The position numbers and the translations under genes are program-made. 64,000 nucleotides of DNA from Dermatophagoides farinae (lineage: Eukaryota; Arthropoda; Arachnida; Sarcoptiformes; Pyroglyphidae), in assembly GCF_024713945.1 (NCBI RefSeq), contig NC_134681.1, positions 5,061,501 to 5,125,500 on the forward strand, given 5' to 3'. This document shows positions 1 through 12,407 of the stretch, in pieces. Position 1 is the stretch's first letter, and the number at the start of each line of letters is the position of its first letter. The notes under the pieces were generated by a model that was not told the origin of the DNA, searched no databases, and saw nothing but the letters and a program-made list of their open reading frames with translations.

Positions 1-1029
1 GGTGAATATATGCCATCGATTTTGGGTGAAAAATTGATGAAATATTTTGATTTGGAAATTCTACAGGATGGTTATAGTAAATATGATCCTACAATAGATC
101 CATCCACCATACAATCAGTGGCTGTTGCAAGTCTTCGTATGGGTCATTCACAAGTATTCTCTGTATTCAATGTGATCAACAAACAAACACCATCATATTC
201 ATTTTTGTTGAGAAATAAATTCTTTGAAATGTCCGACATATGGGCTGGTAATGCAAACGGTATTCTACGAGGTCTTGTTGAAGAACCGGATAATACTGTC
301 GATCAATTTGTTGTTAGTGATGTAAAAAATTTCCTTTTCTTCAATCCACGAAATCCATTGATTGTTGATTTACCAGCCATCAATACTAATCGTGGCCGTG
401 AACATGGTGTTCCTGCATATGTTTATTTCCTTGAATATTGTACTGGCTATCAAATTAAGAGCTGGCAAGATTTAACTCGATTCATAACGGAACGTCGTAT
501 TAAAGAATTACAAGCTATATATGCGTAAGTTGAACATAAAAATAAGATTTTTTTTTTACTGATCAGAATTTTCATATAAATAGTGATTTCCGTGACATTG
601 ATCTTTTTATTGGCGGTCTTTCTGAAAACAAAGCATTTGGTTCGATTTTAGGACCAACATTTGGTTGTTTGAATGGTATTCAATTCCATCATTGGAAATT
701 TGGTGATCGTTTTTATTTCGAACATGGTGGCGAAGCAGGCAGCTTCAATATTGGTATGTCGTGATTTCAACATTTTTTATTATTTTTTTTCATCAATGAA
801 AAACAAATTTTCATAAACAATTTTTTTTTTTAAATCTAAATCAGATCAATTGAACAATATTCGACAAACATCATCATTGGCAAATTTAATGTGCAAAACA
901 ACCGATATACAAGCCGTACAAATGAATCCACAATTTCGTCCATCAGAAACGAATCCAAAAATACTTTGTGCCACAATGCCAGAAATTAATTATGAATTGT
1001 GGAGAGAATATGGTCCATGGAAAAAATAG
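1..1029 (+). CDS. Heme peroxidase (animal peroxidase family), C-terminal part, 5' truncated by window
   Basis: Exons 1-524, 584-753 and 845-1029 (stop TAG 1027-1029); the frame is open to base 1, so the gene starts left of the window. The visible part matches the C-terminal half of animal heme peroxidases (chorion peroxidase/peroxinectin group). GEYMPSILG corresponds to the family's EYLP..LG stretch. LRMGHS carries the proximal heme-ligand histidine. AINTNRGREHGVPAY matches the conserved N-x-x-R-G-R-D-H-G block, with the Asn that contacts the proximal His kept and Asp replaced by Glu. GPTFGCLNG and FGDRFYFE follow in the second exon. The family oxidises substrates with hydrogen peroxide and is usually secreted; catalytic distal residues and any signal peptide lie outside the window. 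Introns are 59 and 91 bp. The exact subfamily cannot be set from this half. Confidence 0.93.
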
Positions 1030-2463
1030 TATCAATTATTCAATCAATCAATCAATGAAACCAATGCAATCAATTAATAAATTTACTCATCATCATCATT
1101 ATCATCATTATCAGAATGTACCCTTAATACAAACAAAACAAAAAAGAAAAAAAAAGAAAAAAACAAACAAAACAAACATTAACATCCCTAAGCCATTAAA
1201 CGCCTCGAATCTTGAATGAATAATTTTTTTTTGTTGTTTCCATTTTTGTTTCATTTCTTTGTCTTTATCTATTGTATTGTTTCGTTATATAATTCTTATT
1301 TCATTTCACATCATATTGTTGTTGTTGTTGTTGTTGTTTTTGTTGTTGTCGTTGTTTTTTTTTCTTTCACTTTGTTCTGTTATTTTTCATGTAATAATTA
1401 ATTTTATAAATTAAATTTCAACAACAACAACAACAACAACAACAACAACGAAAAAAATTGAAATATTTTAAATAAAAAAAAAACCTCATAGTTATCCAAC
1501 AATTAATAAATCTTTTTGTTTTGTTTTTCATTTTGAAAATCCAAAATTGTTGTATACGGTGAAATTCGAAATCAACAATGCTGCCATCTATGATTTGATA
1601 ATGCAACAATAACTCCTTATAACAACAACAAAAAAAAATAGAAGCAATGCAATGAAAAACGAAAGAAAAACTCAACAACAACAACAACAAAAATAACTAA
1701 GAAAAATAGTAGTAGTAGTAGTAATCTTAATGATGATGATGATGATTGCTCTATACAAGGTAGTAGCATTGTGGAAAGAGAACAACAATTTTTTTTTATG
1801 CGTATATATATACAACGAAGTCAGCCAACAACAACAACAAAAAAAAAATCGATCAAACAACCAACAAGACCAGACCAAAAACTATTCGCCACGACATATG
1901 CACATTGAGTCGTCGCAAATATATTACAATTCACTCTATATATTTTTTTTTTTGATGTTTTGGGATGTGCTTTTAATATATATTTTTTTTGTTGTTTTTG
2001 TTGTTGTTGTTGCTGATGCTGATGTTATGTGGGAGCCATAGGCTCGATAGACCCTAATGTGTCTCAATGTGTATGATTTTTTTTTTAGCATGTTTCAATG
2101 TTGTATCAACATAAACACACATACACACAAACATACATACAACAATAACAAAAGAATTTTTATCGAATTTTTTTTTCCAATCGAATGCATTTCTTGTGTT
2201 TTTTCTTTTCATTTTTGTTTGTTTGATAAATTCATCATCATTTCGGGGCAAAAAAAAAATCGATTTGAATGATTAGAATTGATTGATTTGTGTGCAAATT
2301 ATTATCATCATTATTATTATAATATATCATCATTATCATTGTGATTGTGAATTTCCCGCTTTTTATTTCGTCATTATTATATATTTAAAAAATATATATA
2401 TATTTTGAACTTTGAATTGAATATAGATCGATAACCAGCTTATGTTCGTAAAAACATCCTGTA
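1030..2463. other. Spacer: peroxidase 3' flank and macoilin 5' flank
   Basis: No coding region seen. It holds AATAAA-like signals just after the peroxidase stop (about 1076), TTG and CAA triplet runs (about 1316-1350, 1420-1450, 1672-1690), T-runs and short CA stretches. Open frames here only translate triplet repeats. Confidence 0.7.
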
Positions 2464-5400
2464 ATGAAGAGAAGAAATGTTGAATCAGGCAATACGGCGG
2501 GCAAATTGAGACGTGCTGCTAAACGCAGCAAATTGAATGATGGCTACAGGTAACAAATCGAATTATAAAGAATGATGATGATGATGATGTTTTTTTTTTT
2601 GAATAAATGTTTCATTTTCTATCATCTAATATAGCCCATTGAATGTAATCATCAATTTTAAATTTCTATTCATCTGGTTATTGGTGATCATATTAGATTT
2701 TATATCTGAATTTCGTTTCGAATTACTTTATCCATTATGGGCATTCTTTTCAAACTCAAGTGAGACATTTAGATATAAAGGCATGGTAAGTGATGAATTG
2801 ATAATAAATGAATGAATATTGATGAATTGGTCCTCTGTTTATTTGTCTGATTGTATGTTGCCATTGACTAATCCAACGAAAAAAAATAATGAATCCAATA
2901 TGAATATCCATGCACCCATCAACCAAAATTCAAAATAGTCATATCTATTTTCCTATGTATTCATAACGATTACGATCGATATGTGTTGCTATTATATAAT
3001 GCCATTACAATGGCTATTTTTTGCTTCAAGCACATATGTATGGCTACAATTTACATGCTGGTATTCGGAACGTGGCCTAACATTGTTCACTATAATCATT
3101 TGGTTTACATTGATCATGATTGAAACATTCGTAAGGTTAAAAGAAATGAAAAATGTGCCATTTCAATTTGAGATTTGTCGTCCATTCGCCGCACATGGGT
3201 AAATGATGAATATTTTCATTTTATTTTATTATATTAATTATATCCCTTATAAAAAAAACTTATCTTTCATTGTCTTGTTTTTTATTTGTTCCTAGTGTTG
3301 GCTATCCAATACTGACATTCGGTATCGAATGTAAATCCTACGTACATTATCGTCTACGTTTACATAAGAAACGTATCGTTGCCAAAGAGAATGATTTCTA
3401 TTATTCACTATTGAAGCAGGCAATCGAACCCCCACCATCAATATCGCCACAAACGACGACAACTCCCTATAATATTGATGCAACTCTTCAAACGACCACG
3501 ATCAACACCACCGATTCAATGACGCCGATCATTGCCTCAACATTAAGTCATAATCATGATCAAGAACAACAATCAAATGTGAACAGAGCAATGCAAATGT
3601 CGATACAAAACGGTATCCATGATGGCGGTGGAACCAACATTTCGACATCATCTTTATTACGAACGATGATAATGGCGAATAATTCGATCTCATTTGCTCA
3701 TACAAACAACGGGAGCAGCATTAATAATAAACCATCATTAGCGACTAATCGTCGAAACAATAGTAATGGTAATGAACCATATCGACTCTTTTATCGTAGA
3801 TGGCTACAACAATCAAAATCTTGGGCCAACAATATCAATGGCTTATTCTTGATGATTGGAAGACAATTATTGCATGCGATTAGCCGTATATTGCATTTCT
3901 ATCGAATGGCTATCCTATACATCCTATGTTCATTATCACCACAAGTATTATATAAACGATTTTCGATGATCTTTAAACATCAATCATCAATGGCTAATCA
4001 TAATAAAATCAAGATGATGAAATCATCCGATTGTGCCATTGCCAATGGTAATCATCATCATTTATCTATGAATGGATCGAATGATGTTCTTAAACGATCG
4101 ATCGTTACAAGTGATCAGGATAAATCAATCAAGAATCATCATATGCATAATTCTCGTTCAAAATCTCCTGAATCAAAAAGTGATGATTCGAATGATGACA
4201 ATTCTAATGGATCCTTGAATGAGTCGGCTAAGATTCAGACATGTAGTGATCAATCGCAACCGATATCAAATGGACGACTAAATGAATTCAATCCAGACCT
4301 TGCTGATAGTATGTCCATTTCGTTGAAACGTATGAATGTGGATTCACCCAGTGATTCAAATCTGTTAAAATCAACGTCCAAAGATTCAAATAAGATACAG
4401 GCAATGAATGGAAAACGAAGTAAATCAAATAGTCATCATCATCGAAATAGTGGACCTGTAATTGGCGACAATACGAATGCAGCAGCAATGTCCGCAGTAG
4501 ATTCTAATCTAAGTCAAACACTGGAATTAATCAAAGCAAAAGATGATCATATATGGAAAATGGAACAGGATAATCTTCGATTAAAATCTGATCTACAAAC
4601 AATACGTCAATGTGAATCCGACCTAAGAAAACAGATGGAAACATTTTGTAATGAAGAGAAAATTTTTCGAAATTCTATTACCAACTATCAGCAAGATATT
4701 GAACATTTACAGAAAAAACTACAAAATTATCATCAAACTAAACAACAGGATAGACAAACCATACAAAAATTGGAAAAACAATTGGATGAGGAGAAACGAC
4801 GATCAAAACAATCAATTGAAATTCAGGCAGCTTCGGAAAAGAAAGCCAAACAAGCAGAGGAAAATGCAGCACGACAAATAGCAATGGCTACAGCGGTTGC
4901 CGCTAATACACGTTCATCAACTATGGGTTGTTCGGATAATTGTCGTAATAGGCAACGGGATTTCGAAATAGAATTGGCCAACCTACGAAAGGAATTATTG
5001 TCGAAAGATGAACAACTTAGAATGAAGAAATTGGTAAGATTTTTTTCATTTCATTTGATTATAAATTGTAATAATCATTTTATTTTCATAAACAGTTGCT
5101 CGATAAATACAAGAACAATGAGGATATATTATCATCAACATTGATCATCATACAGGAACAAAATGCCCAGTTAGAAGCATCATTGAAATTGGAAAAAGTC
5201 ATACGCGCCGAAATATTTTCGACACTTGAAGAGGCTAAACGTCAGATACATAAACAACAATGTAAGCGTTTCGGTATCACAATTCATTTGATTTGTTGCT
5301 AATTCTGTAAATCTTTGATCATTTTAATAATATAGTGATGTGTATAGATTACGAAAAAGAAAACCATGACTTGAAGACTAAATTGTTTCTCAACTCATCC

Positions 5401-5976
5401 AAATTGACATCATTGTCATCTTTTACTGGTAATAGTAATGGAGCTAGTATTGGTCTCAATCCATTGAACGGTTTTCATTCATCATCTTCATCATCATCAT
5501 CACCATCGACAACAGCGACAACAACAAGCGATTTGGAACTAGTAAATCGATGTTTTTCCAGTTGTTCACCCAATTCAATATCAGCCCCACAGGCACTAGC
5601 AGCAACAGCATCCGGTTCAACAGTTACGCCACCATTGAATCATTCGCAAATATCTTCACCATTATGCGGTAATATATCACCATCCGGTTCGAATAATAAC
5701 AAAAATGGTAGTAATCATTATAACCGATTACATCGGATAACATCACCACCATTACCAACGCACAATCTACATGATGCATTTGCTGTATCATCGTCAACAT
5801 TGGACAATTGCTGGCCAACGCATCATTCATCGCCGTCTCCTCATCTTTCTTCAAATAGTACAACAACGGTGTCAACTTCAAGCCATATGATGACTGTATC
5901 GAATTCTAATACTAGTACGGATGCTGATGATTTAGGCAGCACAGCTAATTTACCATTCAATAGTTTTGATTTCTGA
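2464..5976 (+). CDS. MACO1: Macoilin (transmembrane and coiled-coil protein)
   Basis: Six exons: 2464-2549, 2635-2785, 2939-3198, 3296-5033, 5096-5261, 5336-5976; phases agree and give about 1,013 residues against about 660 in human macoilin. The start MKRRN is the family's N-terminus. Hydrophobic segments follow, then near-identity to family blocks: PLQWLFFASSTYVWLQF, YSERG and CRPFAAHGVGYP. The C-terminal third (about residues 590-820) is coiled coil, and QLEASLKLEKVIRAEIFSTL matches the conserved tail. Macoilins are ER/rough-ER membrane proteins of neurons that affect excitability and behaviour (C. elegans maco-1); that role is family knowledge. The extra length lies in a Ser/Asn/His-rich linker encoded by exon 4 and a Ser-rich tail in exon 6, both poor in conservation. 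AATAAA at about 5983 is a likely polyadenylation signal. Confidence 0.95.
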
Positions 5977-6653
5977 ATGAAATAAAATGACTGATTGATT
6001 GTTGGCCCCCTTAACACACACACACACATCCATTTTTATCAGGTCGAATAAAAATTCGAAATGATTTTTTTGTCCAAATTTTGTCCAGTAACTAATTCAA
6101 AAAAACCTACTGGTTTGGGAAGCAAATGAAAATAAGTAAAAGGTATTACACTTTGAGTTTGTGGACTAAATTCAGGATCGAAAGCTATTGGTATCCAAAC
6201 TGAACGAGGACAACCAAGTCTCAATCGTGAGGGTTTCATCATCCGATCAATTAGCAATTGACCAAACCATTAGGTCATGTCCAAATTGATGAATTATTTA
6301 TGTCACATATTCTTAACCATAAGATGTGTGTTATTTTAAGTGGCTAAGCATACGTACTATATGAATCTATTTCAATGTATCATATAAATATACCTTGCTT
6401 TTTAAATAAACGATCATTGCATTATTCTACATTGTTTCTGTATACAGTCCAACCAGCAACACATGTGATTTGCATTCATTCGAATTTTTTTTGTTTGTTT
6501 GTTTTGTTGATGAATCAAATTCTTTGTTTAGAATAATAATAATCAAAACATGTTCCGTCCGATTGATTTCATTCTTACAACGATCAATGACAATTAAATG
6601 TCCGCCATCATCATGTGTGGCTATGATTGTAAGAAATATTTCTGACAATCAGG
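5977..6653. other. Spacer between macoilin and aspartyl-tRNA synthetase
   Basis: Contains the macoilin 3' UTR and a short CA run (about 6016-6027). The minus strand holds coding-like stretches listed separately; otherwise nothing recognisable. Confidence 0.5.
6039..6275 (-). pseudogene. Unidentified coding-like fragment, minus strand
   Basis: An open minus-strand frame of about 78 codons ending in TGA at 6039-6041 encodes a mixed-composition peptide unlike the repeat-driven frames common here: residues such as RLRLGCPRSVWIPIAF and VIPFTYFHLLPKPVGF look like folded protein. A TAA closes the frame upstream with no clear splice acceptor. A second minus-strand stretch at about 6560-6640 (THDDGGHLIVIDR) also looks coding-like. 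I do not recognise the family. It could be a decayed gene, an unrecognised final exon, or chance; it would overlap the macoilin 3' UTR. Confidence 0.28.
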
Positions 6654-8547
6654 ATGGAATCGAAAAAACGAGCCCTCAAATTGAAACAAACAACCATGAA
6701 TCATTCGTTTCCATCAGAATCTGATCTTAATCGATTCACAACTCGTACATTTAATTGTGGCCAACTAAATGATCGGCTAATTGGAAAACAAGTTCAACTA
6801 TGTGGATGGCTTGAATATCGACGAATGAATCGTTTCATTGTTCTACGCGATAGCTATGGACAAATACAATTATTCATAAAACGAAAACAGGATCAAGATA
6901 TTGTCGCCGAATGTAATTTGGAATCAGTCATACAAATTACCGGTACGGTCGCTGCTCGACCGGAAAAAGATATCAACGTAAACATGACGAATGGTGATAT
7001 TGAAATTCTAGTCGATCATCTTGAATTATTGAACAATTCAAAAGCAAACATGCCCTTTTTGCCACTTCGTGATTCAATCATGTCAACCACCGAAAACGTT
7101 CGACTTCAATATCGTTATATTGATCTACGACGAGCACAAATGATCAATATTCTGAGGCTACGATCAAAGATGATAATGGCAATGCGAAGTCATTTAGTCG
7201 AACGATTTGGATTCATTGAAGTGGAAACTCCAACATTGTTCAAGGATACACCTGGTGGAGCGCAAGAATTTGTTGTGCCAACACGATTCAAAGACCAATT
7301 CTATAGTCTAGTGCAAAGTCCGCAACAATTCAAACAATTACTTATGGTAGGCGGTATTGATCGATATTTTCAGATAGCACGATGTTATCGTGATGAAGGA
7401 ACTAAATCTGATCGACAACCCGAATTTACACAGCTTGATCTGGAAATGTCATTCACGACTGTTGATGGTGTGATGGAATTGATTGAAGATCTAATCCAGA
7501 ATTGTTGGCCGATTCCAAGCGAAAAAGACAAAATTCATCGTTCATTTGAACGAATTCGTTATGAGGATGCAATAAATAAATATGGCTGTGATAAGCCAGA
7601 TCTTAGAGCTCCAGAGATAATGATCAAAAGAATGAAATGTCGTCCCGATTGGTTCATGTTGGTCATTCCACAAGATTATGATTCAGATTTTGTTATTAAA
7701 AATTTCATTCAGAATGATCTCAGTCCTTTCCTAAATACGATGAATTTTAAAGGTCGATTAAATCATTTCAAATATTCATCGCTGCCATTTCAAGCACATG
7801 ATCTTGATGATGATATCTGTGAAGAAATACGAAATGAACAAAATGCATTTAAAGCCAATGATTTTATCTGGATCGCTTCTAGTAGTGATCCATTGAATTG
7901 TGTAAGTATCAGTTGTTGTTTATGTTTTTCATATTTATTAACTAAATTAATTAATGTTTATATTTTTAAAGCTTGACATTCTGGGTCGAATTCGTGCCTC
8001 TTGCATTGATATGATTGAAGATAACCGTCTGGCTAAACTTGGCGATGATTCTGATGGCCAACGTAAATTATCATTCTGTTGGGTATACGATTTTCCATTG
8101 TTCGCCATGAATCAACAAACTGGTCGATTGGAGCCAGAACATCATCCATTTACCGCACCAAAACCTGATGACCAGTCATTGATATATACGGATCCAGCCA
8201 AATGTACAGGACAATCATTTGATCTAGTTATAAATGGTCGTGAAATTGGTGGCGGTTCCATACGTATTCATTCTGCTGAATTGCAAAGCTACGTACTAAA
8301 TGATTTACTCAAATGCCGATCAAAATCGATGGATTATTTTCTGGAAGCATTACAATGTGGCTGTCCACCGCATGGTGGTTTTGCCATCGGCATTGATCGT
8401 CTAATTGCTTTGATTTGTCAACAGCCATCATTACGTGATGTGATTGCCTTTCCTAAAGCCGCACAAGGTAAAGATCTTATGTCTGGTAGTCCTGGACCAA
8501 TAAGTGTCGAAACCAAACAATTATATCAATTAATACCATCGGATTGA
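6654..8547 (+). CDS. DARS2: Aspartyl-tRNA synthetase, bacterial/mitochondrial type
   Basis: Two exons, 6654-7901 and 7972-8547 (70-bp intron), about 607 residues; human DARS2 is 645. The enzyme charges tRNA-Asp with aspartate; this bacterial-type form normally serves mitochondria. An N-terminal OB-fold anticodon-binding domain ([25 protein letters not shown]) is followed by class II motif 1 ([16 protein letters not shown]), motif 2 ([19 protein letters not shown]), the signature YGCDKPDLR, a reduced GAD-type insertion (about residues 320-410) and motif 3 ([13 protein letters not shown], about residue 555). [12 protein letters not shown] and HHPFTAPKP also match the family. The N-terminus is basic and Thr/Ser-rich, as expected for a targeting peptide. 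A second ATG at 6696-6698 is an alternative start. The gene converges with the EVA-1-like gene 347 bp downstream. Confidence 0.94.
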
Positions 8548-8894
8548 TCAAATTGATTTTACTTTTTTTTGTTATGTATCGACATTTGTAATTAAACAAT
8601 TGATTTTTAAAAACTGGATAAAAATCATCAATGAATTTATTTTTTTATCCAAAAAAAAAGAAAGAAAACAATATAGTTAGTTTACAATGTAATGTGATGA
8701 TCATAGATGGCACCTCATGACTATGATAATACTTGGCTTTACATTGTTATCAAAAAAAAAAAAAAAAAAAATTACCCATAGATAATGACAAAGGTAGTTG
8801 TTGATAAAGAAAAATAAGAACGGAAATGATCAAAGTAAAATGAAATGAAATTCGTCATGAACAATAAGGTGGGAAGGAAATTTAAATGAAACAA
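8548..8894. other. Convergent 3' spacer (DARS2 / EVA-1-like)
   Basis: Holds two 3' UTRs running toward each other, an A-run at about 8752-8770 and no canonical AATAAA obvious for DARS2. Nothing else seen. Confidence 0.5.
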
Positions 8895-11800
8895 TCAAAC
8901 AAGAAAATTGGCTAAACTACTTGACAATAGCTTAGATTCTGATGTAGCAGGAGCGGTTTGCTCATTCGACGATAATGATGTTTGTTGACTATGAATAATG
9001 GGCGTCGTCGTGACAGTTGACATAGTTGGATGTGATGGTGAAGATTGTTGTTTTCCACTTATATCCGAAGTGGTTGTTATAGGCATGCCATAAGGCTCAA
9101 TTGTGTTATTATGATTAGGTGTGATTGGAAATTTTGGACATCTAACTATTTGCTGATACAATGTATCACAGGATACGATTGGACTATCGATCCTCCCCAA
9201 TGGAGATGATGTTGATTGTACCAAATTCGATCCAGTGGCCATTAATTCAGCCGACAAAAGTGGTGGTGGAGGCGGTGGTATTAGATCGATGGTTGAGATT
9301 TGATTTGGTTGATCATTCTCGAATGATATCGTTGTGCCGCGATAATTCGGGCTAGAAATAACGGTAGTTGCTGTGGTGATCGGTGGTCGTGATGATGAAG
9401 ATGGCATTTCCATTACCATCATTGACATCGGTGTGGGTGTCTGCACGGCGCTATCACGTAGGATACTTTTAGGCGATGTGGTACTGGTGGCTGTTGTTGT
9501 ATTAGGCGATACTGATAATGATGTTCGTGTGGTCGTACCCGAATAACGAACAGTTGGATTAGATGGCTTATGGTGATGATGATGATGTCTAGGTCTACCA
9601 AGTGTCGAAATCATTGGTTTCGTACTGGTCGTTTGATGATGATGATGAAGATGATATGAAGGATGATGATGACTATAACCAGCTATGGTTGATGATTGAC
9701 CACCTGATGCTGCTATATGACCTGATTGTGGTCGCCGAATGGTACTGTAACCAGGAGCTGCAGTAGATGCAACACTAGAGGAAGTAGTAGTAATAATGGA
9801 AGTGGTGGCACTACCAATCACACCTGTCATTGATTGACGTTTCGATTGGCCATAATCACAGCGACCAACCGATGCTGCTTGCATTGATGATGGTCGTCGG
9901 TTATCAATCAGTATATGTTGTATTTCTTCATGATCACCTGATACAGCGGTTTGTTGATTTCGGTCACCACCACCACCACCATTGTCATCATCTTCCTCTT
10001 CTTCCTCATCTTCAAGATCATCTTCAAAGTCAAATTGAGGCACAAATTTTCTTTGTTGTTGATGTTCTTGGCGAACTTTTTTAACGGCCACACCTTTCTG
10101 ATAGTATAATCGTGCCGATAGTACAGCCAAGAAACAGACCAAAGACCCAAATAATGAGACCAGCAGGTATAATACAAATAACTCTTGATTTCCTACAGAT
10201 GAAAAAGATTCGAATTAATTCTCATCAAAAAAAAAAATCTTAAATAAACAAACTTTTAACAAAACCAATGGCTGATATCCAATCAGATATAAATCCAACC
10301 ACTTGCATTTGTGCAGTCAATTCGGTACAATTAATAGATGAATGATGATGTTGTTGATTCGGATTATCCATCAACACCTGACTAACACTATCACGAGATG
10401 AACTGCCAGAATTATGATGTGGTAATCGTGTACGCCAAGAAGATTTAACCGTTTTCATTACAGATGCTGAATCCATCATCAATCTTGTGTTCGAAGATAA
10501 TGTCCTATTTTTGTTGCTGACCGGCGAAACTGATGGTAAATTATCATCATCATTACCACCATAATTGATAGTCATATCCAAAGTGTTTGTTTTATATTTC
10601 ATTTTCTTTTTATTCGATGCAAACGTTTGTTGTTGTTGTTGGCGACCATCATCGCCATCATCGTAATCATCATTATCATTGATACTTTCATTATTGTCAT
10701 CATCATCAATCATATTCGTAGATGAAATAATCGGCCTCACTGTTTTTGTTGTTGTTGTCATTGTTGTCATAGTCGTTGTTGTCGTCGTCGTCGTCGTTGT
10801 CGATGATGATATTGACGTTGGTGTTGACGTCGATGTTGTTATTGATTCGATACGATGATCATTATGAAACATATGTTTCGATATACAAGTATAGACAATT
10901 TTGAGATAATATTTCACCAATATTGGACAGGTTGGCAAGGCAAACGTTCGATTCGAGAATGATGATGATGATGATGTTGATGACGACAATGTTGTGATGT
11001 GATTATTATCATAAGTGGCCATTATTGTACAATTACGACGTCCTTGACATATTCGTTGAACAATATCCGGAGCATATCGATCCTGACATAATGTTTCGAT
11101 ATTTGTTTGATTTGGAAATCTATTTGTAGTAGCAGCTGGTCCTAGCTGATTGATAGCACTACCGGGACATTCGTGAACACCTTTCCAACTAGCACCAAAC
11201 ATTGCTGAAAATATTACAATTCTATCATCTTGATCATTGTTTTCATTACATTGTAGCTTCAAGGATCGTCCTTCACAAGCAATCTTATTGATGAATTGAT
11301 CTTTTTAAAAAAAAAAAAAAAAAATGGAATAGATACTTTTAATAAAATATCAATAAAATGTCAATCAATGCTTACTTGGTCGACATCTGTAAACAACTTC
11401 GGCGAATTTAATCACGTTACCACATGGATCATATTTAAAACCTAAATTGGTTGCATTTACCTGTAAAACGCATCTATGCTGCTCACGACATGTTTCTTCA
11501 ATTTTGAGCAAAAATTTATACTACATTCCAGAATTTTTAATAATATATACAAAAGTTATTCGAAATATTACAAACAATATCGAAAACAAAAAGGAAATTT
11601 ACCCATAAATGTTTGGCTTCTGAACATCGAACCGGCGAAGAAGATGACAATGATGATGATGATGATGCATCGTTGGATATTGTTGATTTTTCCGAAATGT
11701 GATCTAATGGCCATTGTTCCATTGTTGTTGTTGTTGTTGTTGTTGTTGATGGCGATGATCGTCTATAACACATATGTCGTTGTGGCACTGGCTGTCCATA

Positions 11801-12407
11801 ATTGGCAACAACAATATTGACTACAGTACGTGAATCACATTCTAGATGTAATTCTTCATTGTCACATGCCGATACTTGATATGTACGTAATGTGCCGGCA
11901 AGTAATGCTGAAAATAAACATTACAAAAAAAAATTTGCTCAATCAATCAATCAATCAAATTAATTAAAAGATGATGATTGTTCAATAGCTTTAATACTTA
12001 CGTAAATTATTATTTTTATTATTATTATTGATGGGCAATGAAATTGATTGAACCAAAAACAACGATGATAGAATCCATATTATGAATAATAATATTGAAT
12101 AATTTAACAAAGATAATATATTCATTTTCTGTTGCTGTTGTTGTTGTTGTTGTTGTTTATTATTTGGCACATTCGTCAATGATATTCGTTTATTATGGCT
12201 TTTATTATAATCATTAGGAAATTGGCTTATCGATATCGATATTGATGATGATGTTGATGATTGTAATTGTCGTCTGTGTATTTGTTGTTGTTGTTGTTGT
12301 TGTTGTTCATGTAAACATTGAATCACATCCATTGATGGAAGATCATTATTATAATTATCATCATTATCATTATTCATCATTACAAATAGATTTTTAGGCA
12401 GCCACAT
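8895..12407 (-). CDS. eva-1: EVA-1-like transmembrane receptor with two SUEL lectin domains
   Basis: Five exons in transcript order: 12407-12002, 11907-11603, 11520-11376, 11300-10254, 10192-8895; about 1,066 residues. A hydrophobic stretch (MNILSLLNYSILLFIIW, about residues 95-121) looks like a signal peptide, so the ATG at 12125-12123 may be the true start; upstream codons are Gln/Asn runs. SUEL domain 1 (exons 2-3) shows CDNEELHLECDSRTV, ANYGQ, CREQHRC, DPCGN and VVYRC. SUEL domain 2 (exon 4) shows CEGRSLKLQC, ICQGRRNCTI, CPILVKYYL and VYTC. A membrane span follows (LFVLYLLVSLFGSLVCFLAV), then a cytoplasmic tail of about 400 residues with acidic, Gly, His and Pro runs. Two SUEL domains plus one span is the EVA-1/EVA1C plan; in C. 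elegans EVA-1 is a Slit/Robo co-receptor in axon guidance. The donor of exon 4 (AGTTTAT) is non-consensus and is the weakest junction. Confidence 0.86.

Noticed and set aside
1216-1878. Several 60-90 codon open frames on both strands
   Set aside because: They translate CAA/TTG triplet runs into homopolymers such as poly-Val or poly-Cys and lack any other coding sign.
10240-10830. Plus-strand frames antisense to the EVA-1-like exon 4 and tail
   Set aside because: They are shadows of a well-supported minus-strand gene with consistent splice phases and lectin-domain conservation.
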